A DNA stretch of 64,000 nt from Aphrocallistes beatrix (taxonomy: Eukaryota > Porifera > Hexactinellida > Sceptrulophora > Aphrocallistidae), in NCBI GenBank assembly GCA_963281255.1, contig OY725497.1:3154968-3218967 (forward strand), read 5' to 3'. This document shows positions 10,801-37,759 of this stretch, in pieces. The notes under the pieces were generated by a model, which did no database searches, was not told the DNA's origin, and was given only the letters and a program-made list of their open reading frames with translations. Within the stretch, counting starts at the first letter, position 1; every line of letters starts with the position of its first letter. The translations under genes and the position numbers were made by a program.

Positions 10801-11168
10801 TAGCTAAGAAAACTTAATGAAAATTAAGTAATTACTTAGTTTAAGTTAAGTCGATCTGAAAATAAGGCCCATGATGTCTAGAAATTTTGTCACGAATTGT
10901 CTTGTCACGAAATGTCTTGTCACGAATTGTCCTGTCACGAATTGTCTGTATTCCACAAAAGTTTAACAGAGATTTTGCTATTCTCTAATAAGTTTGTGTG
11001 TTTAAATTTGAATAATTTTCCTAAATTATAAACTTCTGTGAGTTATTTCATAAACTCCATACAAATAATGTGTACTCATAAGAGCAATATCATTAATATG
11101 GCATGTTTCAGTGCAGAGCAATTTATATACGTATATATATATATATTTAAGTGTGAATAAACACTAAC

Positions 11169-29200
<18,032 letters not shown>

Positions 29201-30690
29201 TGAACTAGTTGGCTACAAAGGTAGAGATTCATTATTTGATTTTGTAGGTGAGATCCTACATGACAAAATTATTATTAGTTTTTAGAAATAGCTTCCTTCC
29301 GTTGTATTACGGTCTATGGTGGGCAAAAATCAAAATCTAAAAAATCCAGAGCCAAAAATATATTAAATACATGATATACCTAGAAGCGCCACTTCATAAC
29401 TGGACTAGCCCCACTAGCAGGTATCGTGTACAGAGACTAGCAAAATGTTTATCACATGTCCAATACAATAGATCTATTAGGTGTCATTAATCCGCACCTG
29501 AGACTGAATGTTTCACGGATGAAGCTGCGTAGCACAGATTAGACATATCAGCAACGGTGCTGCCGCGCGGGCTTTGAGCGTTGCGGGCAGTGACGGACTG
29601 GCTCATCTGGAGAACGGGAAATTCCCAGGGGCCGCGGGAGGAGATGAGCCGGTCAAGTTTTTGAGCCAGTCCGTTACTGGTCGCGGGATTTTACAGCGGG
29701 ATACTTACCTAAAACCATTTTTTAAAAGAACAAAATTAAACTGATAGAATTTTATTACGCTCTATCTTATCTCAAATGTAGGCACTTTTAATAGAAAACT
29801 TGTTTCAACTCCAAAAACACCCCTAGTGAGCTAATAATTATATAATGATAATGAAATACCGCCCCCATTATCAACATACATAATTAAACTGATAATTTGA
29901 TCTACAACTTGACTACAAGTATAATCGATTACAAACATTAAATTAACGCAGCCTCAATAAACATCAAAAATGCTAGTTAAATCGACTGGTATAAATCCAA
30001 TCAATTGTAATCAAATATAATACTGATATTGATTGCGAAAATGGCAATAATTAAAATACATGCGGTAGCTAAATATTGATGTGGGTGGTGGAGCTGAAAC
30101 ATGTTTCCAACTAACAGTGGCCTATTACTATTAGTAACAAATAGAAATACAGTAGATAGTGATAGTGCCGGGGACAGGAAATTTTTGGTCAAATTATCAC
30201 TATATCCAATAAAATTAGTATGGAATGTCATCGCCTGGGACACCTCAAACCCAACAAAATCACTATATATATCACATATCCGGAACGGTCGTGTGACAAT
30301 GCGAGTTGCGGACTGCAGACTTGGCGGGGCGCAACACGTCTACGACGAAGTATTCGACTATCTTCGTAAAAGCTAGCTTGTAACAAAGCTCATACCTAAT
30401 ATTATGTAGATTTTCAATATGCACGAAATACTTCGTGTTGGAACTCCATTTCATCATGTAACTGAAACTAGTTTCAATCCACGTGACATGACGCAAATAA
30501 GATTGATCAAAGATAAATTTATTCATCAAGCAATAATCTGATTACAAGACATTCAACACTGTCAGCATCTATATAAGGATCCGCGTGAACAACCGAGAAT
30601 GAGATTTCATTACACCTACACAGAATTCTATTGCCAATAACAACATTTTCAAGATTACTTACCAGATAGTAGCAGGTAAGTTTTGTACTA
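29201..30690. other. Intergenic region upstream of the Ig receptor
   Basis: This is the 5' flank of the Ig receptor on the minus strand. A possible acceptor (cctttgtag) lies 12 nt before its ATG. A local inverted repeat is seen at about 29588-29690 (agtgacggactggctcatct with agatgagccggtc). No gene was recognised. Confidence 0.5.
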
Positions 30691-30728
30691 CCCTTACTAT
30701 TAAAACTCGATTAATGTTTATATATTTA

Positions 30729-31785
30729 CAAGCACGCTTTGCTTGCTTGCGCTGCGCGGCTTGCGGACACTGCGTGTCCGCAGAGTCGACCTGCGGGCGC
30801 CTGGAGTCACTCAATCAAACATATTTTGGGAGTTTTTTCCTTTATATAAATATTTTAAACAAAGGTCAACGAAAAATTTCTCATATGGATCCGAAAATAT
30901 AATATTGGAAATCTACAGCACTAAAAACTCCATGTCAACCGTTGGAAGCTAGTCTCTGGCCTATTTTTGTAATTTGTTTACTTTATGTATCTATTGTAAA
31001 CAAAAGTAAACAAATAATTCATCACATCGATCTGAAAATATGATATTCGAAATCTACACCCCTGAAAACCCCATGTCAACCGTTGAAAGCAAGTTTATAG
31101 CATATTTTTGAGTTTTATTTACTTTATGTATCTATTGTAAACAAAGGTAAACAAATTGATCTTCAAATTTACGTGAAAATATGATATTCGAAATCCACAC
31201 CCCTGAAAACCCCATGTCAATCGTTGAAAGCAAGTCTCTAACCCATTTTTGTAATTTGTTTACTTTATGTATCTATTGTAAACAAAAGTAAACAAATAAT
31301 TTATCATATAGATCTGAAAATATGATATTCGAAATCTACACCCCTAAAAACCCCATGTCACCCGTTGGAAGCTAGTCTCTAGCATTATTTTCAAAATTCA
31401 TCAAATGATGTGAAAATATGTATATAAAGGTGAGAAAATATGCAGATAATCTTTTTATTGCCATACACTATAATACATTTAAGATATCAAACATAAGTTG
31501 TGGCTTTGAAGTATTAATAACAATGACGATCTATTCATTGTAGTGTCGTACTTGTACAATGATCTCTATTGTGATAGTGTAGTCATGTATTTTGTATAGA
31601 AAAGGTGCGAAAAATTGTTTTCCATTTTTTTGCAGAGATGTGAAAATTTCGCTTAGATCTTAGAACTTAATCGTAGGCATATCATTTGACACCTACATGC
31701 CAATTTTCACACCTCTATGACTTCCCAATTCTTCAATCAATTCGGACAAACACACAAAAAAATCCTAGCATTTTAATATATAAGA
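30729..31785 (-). mobile_element. Second Helitron family, reverse orientation, with internal satellite
   Basis: On the minus strand it starts TCTTATATATTAAAATGC, shares the subterminal gaattgattgaaga with the first family, and ends with GC-rich sequence finishing GCGTGCTTG. It lies between A and T. It carries four tandem units of 141 bp. A related copy without its 5' end lies at 43567-44238. Confidence 0.7.
30893..31400. repeat. 141-bp tandem repeat, about 3.6 copies
   Basis: The word gaaaatat(g)atattcg recurs at 30893, 31034, 31175 and 31316, an exact 141-bp period. Each unit also carries accccatgtcaaccgttg-like and tttactttatgtatctattg segments. The array is inside the reverse Helitron, as known for satellite-bearing non-autonomous Helitrons. 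Confidence 0.85.
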
Positions 31786-31788
31786 TAT

Positions 31789-32215
31789 AGTGGAACCTGT
31801 CATCCAAGGGACTCAAGGGACTGGACAAAATTGGCCGTTATACACAGGTGACCGTTATATACAGGTGATTGTCTTAATCTCCAGAAGGTATCAACGTAGT
31901 GCAATAAATATCAAGTTTTTAGAAATCCATTACTTGAAGTAATTACATGAAACTTGTTTATCGTTCGTAACAGGTCCTGCAATAAACACATAAAAAGGTG
32001 AAAAGGGTGATGGCCGTTATACACAGTTTTAGGGTCAGTAAGGGACTACAAACGGGTGGCCACTGGCCGCGTTGAGCAGGTGACCGCTATACACAGGTTC
32101 AATATTATGGAATTTCGGACGGGACTGTTCATTGGTGACCGCTATAGACAGGTCCGCTATAAGCCGCTATAGACAGGTGCCGTTATATAGAGTGGCCGTT
32201 ATAGCAGGTTCGACT
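31789..32215. mobile_element. pogo-like MITE, second copy
   Basis: Ends agtggaacctg and caggttcgactgt match the element at 9847-10287 and its interior follows the same order (ggccgttatacacaggtg, agggtcagtaagggact, aatttcggacgggactg). It lacks some interior bases. Confidence 0.7.
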
Positions 32216-32218
32216 GTA

Positions 32219-32283
<65 letters not shown>
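32219..32283. repeat. (CTAT)n microsatellite
   Basis: About sixteen perfect CTAT units lie where the other Helitron copies have (TA)n, showing a variable simple-repeat slot in the Helitron. Confidence 0.95.
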
Positions 32284-33237
32284 CTGTAACAAATTGATTG
32301 AAGAAACTGCGAGGAACAGAAAGTTGATTTTTGGTATGTGGGAGCCTTTTGGCTATGGCTCCACTAAGTTATGACCTCAGACGAAAATGTCGGCTCATCA
32401 TGGGATTATGATGTCATTGTCACCTTTTTTGCTATTAGAAATTTCAGTTTTTCGACTATAACATTTTAAGTGATAGGGCGAAATTTTAATAAAATGTATA
32501 TATTAATATGTCTCAAATATGATACAACTCTCATAAAAAAATGATGACTCATCACTCTGTTATGACGTCATCATTACGCATCAAAAATTCGATAATTTTT
32601 CGAGTGATATCGATTTTAACAGTAAGACAGACATATTTAGAGACGTTATCTACCTTATAATTAAGCAATGTGAGCCCAGGTGCCCGAATGGTGCCTCCGG
32701 CGGACACAAAGTGTCCGCCAGCCGCGCAGCGCAAGCAAGCGAAGCGCGCTTGTTAATTATAATCTGTTTCATTCAAAGTATTACCTTGAACTTTGAAGGT
32801 GTGAACCACTGATAAATAAGATCGGACGAATTCCCAGTTCCCATAATCTGAATACCACTCGTAATATGTCATTGAAAAAGGACAATTAGTAAATTTGTAG
32901 GAGAAAAAAAAACAAAATAATACTTCTATTGTAATGATATCCTTTATTCTACACATGACGTACGTATATAGTCGTTTTCTCTGCTGAGTCGGGTTCATTC
33001 AGTCACTAATGGGATTCTTGAACTCAATTAACTGAAACAAGTCAGGATGGCTCTCTAAGCCTGAATCTGATGGATTTTCTTATTCTTTCGTCCGGTACTG
33101 TATACTTATACTTTCACTTGTTTTTGTTCACATAGGGTTTACGAGGGTGTGGAAATGCTATTTGATTTGTTTAAAGTAACTGATAAATGAAACAAATTTG
33201 ATACGATATATAGAGCCTGGCTTCTCTATAACTAAAC

Positions 33238-33305
33238 TTTGTGATGAGTCGCCCGGAGTGGCGACTTAGGGAGACACAAAGTGTCCGCCGGCCGTGCAGC
33301 ACGCA
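33238..33305 (+). mobile_element. Helitron 3'-end fragment upstream of the channel gene
   Basis: The words cgacttagggagacacaaagtg and gtccgccggccgtgcagc match the GC-rich 3' end of the Helitron family. The terminal hairpin is cut short. It lies about 130 bp before the channel start codon. Confidence 0.45.
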
Positions 33306-33433
33306 GCGCTATACCATACATAAGTAGAGCAGTTATCTAAAATCTGATTAAAATTTTTTTACAAACCAAGAGGAGACATTTGAATAGAATTTGTCATATT
33401 ATATTTACATTTTGTAGATCACAACTGGTTGTC

Positions 33434-36400
33434 ATGATAAAACTGAAAACAATATTTCTTTTCATTCGACTTGTTCTGAAACTAGGTTCTTGCATATTGT
33501 ACATTGCCCAAACTATAAGGGATGAAAATAAACTGGAAAGTGATTACATCTACCCGAATTGGTGCTGCCAAAACACTCACATTTTGCCTATGAATGGCAT
33601 CTCTATCAGCGCAGTCCTGAACAAGGCTGTATCACAAAATAACCTCTGTCCTGATTCTTATAGCTATAGCTACACCCTCTTGAATGACACCTTTCCCGAG
33701 TACAGCTCGTATAGACAATGGCATACACCAGGTTTCTGTCGCGCATTAATTCTGCCCGATCCTTCTTGCAACTGCACATTCCTTTGTGGAACACATCACA
33801 TATGCGGTATAATTGCCCATGTTCCAAACCCAAATAACACCCAGTTATTATGCAAATTTGATGAAGCAACTCTCGACCGGTCTTTTTACTTTTTGCTAAA
33901 GTTCATATTATACCCAAAAAGTGAACGTATTTGGATTGTGCAATCTGTGTTTGGAATTATGGATATGCTTGGTGCTATAATTAACATTGGAATATTGTAC
34001 TACTCGAACAGAAAATGGGTCAACTTTCTAGAATTTAACAATTTGATGGATATAGCACAAGGGCTGATGTTTATTGCTACGATTTCATTTCCCCCATGTC
34101 TGAAAAATATCTACATCCCAACTTTTCTCCAATCCATTCAATGCGTTTCAATAATCTCTCTGCTCGTGCTGGAAGTTGATACATTTACAACTCATCGCCG
34201 CTGGTTTACATACAACGTTCAGAAGAGCATCAGTGTCATATTCAACGTGTTTGCATTCATTTTCGTCGGTACATGCGCAATTGAATACATAGAAAGAGTC
34301 CGGGCGGGCGACAGAGACGATAGTCAGCCTAAAAACCTCCCAGAAGCGTTCTATCTCCTGCTCATTACGATCACAACTGTGGGGTATGGGGACTTCTCGC
34401 CTGGCACATGGTTTGGACGCGTTCTTATAATAGTAATAATTTCGGCTGTGTTGCTCTATTTACCTGGAATTATTGAAGAAATGCTTGAGACGGTAAAAGA
34501 GTCGGGGACACACAGCAAATCAATTCATGGTTTATATTTATCCAAGTACATCGTTGTTTGTCTATCCAATCCAAGATTTCATTTTTTGTTCGACTTCTTG
34601 AGTGAGGTGTATGCAGACGACAGCTCCAAGTTGGGAACGGTGATACTCTCCCCACGAGCATGCGACCGGATCATCGAAACGAGACTTAAGAGTCCAGTTT
34701 GGCAAAAGCGCGTTCTCCTGTTAACAGGATCAGCGCTGAAGTCGGTGGACCTTGAGAGAGCAGGCATAAAGAAGTGTACGGCTTGCTTTGTCATTTCAGA
34801 CAGACACTCCTATGACCCGGATGCAAGCGATCAGGAAACGATCCTTCGTGCCCACTCGATACACAGCTTTGCTCCGGCTTGTGACATTTACATTTATCTT
34901 CTAAAAGTAGAAAACAAGCCTCTCGTATCATTCGCAAGAAATATTGTTTGTGAGGGCGAATTGAAACACGCGATATTCGCAGCTAGCTGCATGTGTCCAG
35001 GCTTTTCTACATATATCAGTCTCCTGCTGCATACAACTTCATCATCACCCGTAGGAGAGAATGCACTTTACAATTATTGCTCCGGAAATGAAATATATGA
35101 TATTGTCCTAAGAGACAGCAGTCTTCTGCAAGATATGATAAGTCAAGACTTTCTCAACGCTGCTCTATTCATACACAAGAAATATGGAGTGCTGATTATT
35201 GCAATTCAAAAACACAAGAGTAAAGACATTCTGTTGAATCCTGGAGACAAGGTAAAATTAGAACCAGAAGATAGAATATTCTACATCTCTCAGACAAATG
35301 AAGAAAATAAGAAAGGAATGAAAGAAATGCTAAGAGAAAATGACAGTATCCAGCGAATCTCAGCTGCACAAAACATCTTCAGATTTAATATGTCCTTAGA
35401 CGAAGAATCAAGGGAAACCTGCGATACCTCAGGAACGAGTCCCACTACGACTTCTCCCACAACATCAACTAGCGACATGGGATATTCGAACACGAATGTA
35501 TTCGACTCGAATATGGGAAAAAGAGGGAAAGTACATTCGGATGGACAAGCAACAGTGCGAACAAGCGATTATTCTGTCAAACAAAAGGCTGGAAGGCAAT
35601 TAAGACTGGGCGCATTTACATTCAAAGGACAAACTGAGAGACTTGAAATACCTGATTTGAAAAGAGATTTCTCACCTGGGCAGAATAAAGTAGCACCATA
35701 CCCCAAACTTCAACGTACACAGCGTATCATTGAAGATGACATGATATCTGACCGTTCTATGATTTCATCACAAAAGGAAATTTCTCATTTTGGAATCCCT
35801 AAACAGTCCCTCTTCATGTTGCCTACTGGCAACGCGTACCACATAACAAAGCCTTCAAAGCTCTGCTGCCTGCAGGTGGGATGGAAATATACGTGTCATG
35901 AGGAAGTACGAGGGATTCCAGTGGCTAGGAAGCTCAACCCTCCTTTCGAACAAACTCTGTACCTCTACCATCACACGTTTAACGATGCGATTATTGTTAT
36001 TGCAGATGAAGCAGGACCTCAGCTCTACAACTTCATCCTCCCTCTACGAGCTGCTCACATCGCGACCAAGGATCTCGATCCAATCGTCCTCTTGCTCACT
36101 TCCAACCCACACTACCAATTCTTAGAAGCGATTTCGTTTTTTCCACAGATTAGATTCATGGTAGGAAATCCCAACAATGTGGAAGAACTCTTGATCGCAG
36201 GAATGATTTCTGCGAAATTGGTCATTCTGTGCCTGGGAGACGGGACACCAACTGAAAAGGAAGAACAGCATATGACTGATGCTACAAAAATACAAACGTT
36301 TCTCAAATTACAGCAGTTGTTCCCGAGGACAAGATTCCTTGTAGAAATATTTCATCGGTCAAATATGGAAATTCTCTGTTCTAAACGTAATAAATCGACG

Positions 36401-37048
36401 AATCTCAACGGCTTCCTCACTACCCCCCACTTCATGTCCGGTCAGGTGTTCAGTCCAAGTCTGCTCGATACTATTCTTTACCAATCAGCGGAGAAACATT
36501 ACATTATCCGGCTCGTTAGGATAATGCTTGGCCTTGAACAGGGCGCAGGAAACCGATCGCTTACCAGTATCAACAGAAATGTCCCTGAGTTGAAAAATCT
36601 ACAAAGCTACGGAGGCATCATGAGTCGAATTGCGAAAGAGTGGGGAATGTTGGCAATCGGTATATACCGCTGCGAGTATCTGGGCAAGAAAGATACCGAC
36701 ATTTTGGAAGAATACGAGCGGAATATTGCGCCTTATATCAGAGACAAGCTGTTCTGCATGAAACACAGTCACACACGAGGGAGAGGAGTGGAGAAAGGTA
36801 ACTATGCATACCAGGTGCTAGTAAATCCGATTGCAAGTATCAGTGTTCATGAGAGAGACGTTATCCTTGCTATCAATTCTACTGGCGACATACCGGATGC
36901 TGATACATCAGAAGAAATTTACGAACAATATCTTCGTAGTAATACTAGCCCCCAACTTTCTGTTAGCCATGAAGTAATCCGAGACAGTTTCGAACTGACA
37001 GAAGTTGTAGAAGAAAATCAAATCGTGAATGGCGAGATGACAAATTAA
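33434..37048 (+). CDS. SLO2/KCNT-like potassium channel alpha subunit
   Basis: This 1204-residue channel comes from one uninterrupted exon. S1 lies at about residues 5-28. An unusually long S1-S2 loop with nine cysteines follows, then S2-S6, with the selectivity filter TVGYGD. The long cytoplasmic tail has two RCK domains. RCK1 shows KYIVVCLSNPRFHFLFDFL, LTGSALKSVDLERAGIKKC and the SLO2-type YCSGNEIYDI and HKKYGVLII. RCK2 shows NDAIIVIADEAG, MVGNPNNVEELLIAGM and FHRSNMEIL. These match KCNT (SLACK/SLICK) channels, which in animals open on intracellular Na+ or Cl-, rather than BK (SLO1). The reading frame stays open 54 nt further upstream without an ATG. An acceptor-like tttgtag precedes the ATG. 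Ligand sensitivity cannot be read from this. Confidence 0.92.
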   Translation: MIKLKTIFLFIRLVLKLGSCILYIAQTIRDENKLESDYIYPNWCCQNTHILPMNGISISAVLNKAVSQNNLCPDSYSYSYTLLNDTFPEYSSYRQWHTPGFCRALILPDPSCNCTFLCGTHHICGIIAHVPNPNNTQLLCKFDEATLDRSFYFLLKFILYPKSERIWIVQSVFGIMDMLGAIINIGILYYSNRKWVNFLEFNNLMDIAQGLMFIATISFPPCLKNIYIPTFLQSIQCVSIISLLVLEVDTFTTHRRWFTYNVQKSISVIFNVFAFIFVGTCAIEYIERVRAGDRDDSQPKNLPEAFYLLLITITTVGYGDFSPGTWFGRVLIIVIISAVLLYLPGIIEEMLETVKESGTHSKSIHGLYLSKYIVVCLSNPRFHFLFDFLSEVYADDSSKLGTVILSPRACDRIIETRLKSPVWQKRVLLLTGSALKSVDLERAGIKKCTACFVISDRHSYDPDASDQETILRAHSIHSFAPACDIYIYLLKVENKPLVSFARNIVCEGELKHAIFAASCMCPGFSTYISLLLHTTSSSPVGENALYNYCSGNEIYDIVLRDSSLLQDMISQDFLNAALFIHKKYGVLIIAIQKHKSKDILLNPGDKVKLEPEDRIFYISQTNEENKKGMKEMLRENDSIQRISAAQNIFRFNMSLDEESRETCDTSGTSPTTTSPTTSTSDMGYSNTNVFDSNMGKRGKVHSDGQATVRTSDYSVKQKAGRQLRLGAFTFKGQTERLEIPDLKRDFSPGQNKVAPYPKLQRTQRIIEDDMISDRSMISSQKEISHFGIPKQSLFMLPTGNAYHITKPSKLCCLQVGWKYTCHEEVRGIPVARKLNPPFEQTLYLYHHTFNDAIIVIADEAGPQLYNFILPLRAAHIATKDLDPIVLLLTSNPHYQFLEAISFFPQIRFMVGNPNNVEELLIAGMISAKLVILCLGDGTPTEKEEQHMTDATKIQTFLKLQQLFPRTRFLVEIFHRSNMEILCSKRNKSTNLNGFLTTPHFMSGQVFSPSLLDTILYQSAEKHYIIRLVRIMLGLEQGAGNRSLTSINRNVPELKNLQSYGGIMSRIAKEWGMLAIGIYRCEYLGKKDTDILEEYERNIAPYIRDKLFCMKHSHTRGRGVEKGNYAYQVLVNPIASISVHERDVILAINSTGDIPDADTSEEIYEQYLRSNTSPQLSVSHEVIRDSFELTEVVEENQIVNGEMTN

Positions 37049-37759
37049 GTGTAGTATTTATAGTTCTTGGAAGTGCCGACTATCCGATCATTTCTTGATA
37101 TTTTTATTATTTATACTTAAGACTATAATAATAAAAACTTTGATAAATTTTTTAAAATGACAGGGATAATCAAGAGAAAGCGTGTACGTCATATTATATA
37201 TGTATTTTTATACCAGGCCTAACTGCGAAAATCGTTGGAAGAAGTATTAATGGGAATTGTCAATGTCATGACTCATATCGCTCATGAGAGATGAAAATGA
37301 AGTGTCTAACCTCGAGCGACAGCTACCAATTAAATACAATATCGTAGCCAAGGCTTTCTCAAACTATGGAAGCGAGCTCCTTCTAGTGGTACATGGAGAT
37401 GGAGGTATCTCATTCTACGTTAAAAGTATTTCAAAAGGAAGTATCGGTCATTATGGTGGTATGCGGTGTAAAAGTTTGAGAACCACTGTCGTTGTCCGTT
37501 AAATGATCCAGCAGCAAAACAATAGTAAACACCTGCTAAGAGGCATTAATTCTTAAAAAATGAAAACATTGTAATTTGTAAATTAGTACATTATTTAAGT
37601 ATATATAATACAGTATGAAATAGGCAATATAGTCAGTAAGGTCAGTGGAGAAATAGAAGAGATGAAATGAAGTAGCATTAAAGAGCTGCAATTTGAACAC
37701 AGGTGTCTCCATCTGCTATCTGCATGCTAGGGCCAATTGTAATGCGCTATCCTCTGAGC
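37049..37759. other. Intergenic region between channel and HMG-CoA reductase
   Basis: A hAT-like inverted-repeat stretch occupies about 37346-37487 (aaggctttctcaaactatgg at the left, agtttgagaaccactg at the right). A tRNA-like stretch lies at 37668-37762 on the minus strand and is treated under findings. No gene was recognised. Confidence 0.5.

Larger units (their letters stand above)
9611..10963. mobile_element. Foldback element with about 150-bp inverted repeats, interrupted by a Helitron
   Basis: The left arm starts acaaaagttggaatacagac and contains four tandem copies of a 15-mer (acaattcgtgacaag, one with a changed base). It then reads ctagacatcaggggcc and cgacttaacttaaacta. The right arm is the reverse complement in the same order, including the four 15-mers, and ends gtctgtattccacaaaag. 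The Helitron at 9794-10800 sits in the central part. No coding sequence was seen. Confidence 0.75.
30691..32752 (+). mobile_element. Outer Helitron carrying two nested insertions
   Basis: It starts cccttactattaaaactcg after an A, the family 5' end with its first T changed to C, and ends GCGCGCTTG before T at 32752. The first 38 bp are separated from the rest by a reverse-oriented Helitron (30729-31785) and then a pogo-like MITE (31789-32215). Past a CTAT microsatellite the normal body resumes (aaattgattgaagaaactgc, then tgatttttggtatg). No Rep/helicase was found. Confidence 0.75.

Noticed and set aside
30893-31400. Possible CRISPR-like array
   Set aside because: The whole 141-bp unit repeats without unique spacers and lies inside a Helitron in a eukaryotic genome.
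37284-37502. Short + strand frame after the channel gene
   Set aside because: Most of it lies within a hAT-like inverted repeat, so the frame is probably a by-product of the MITE.
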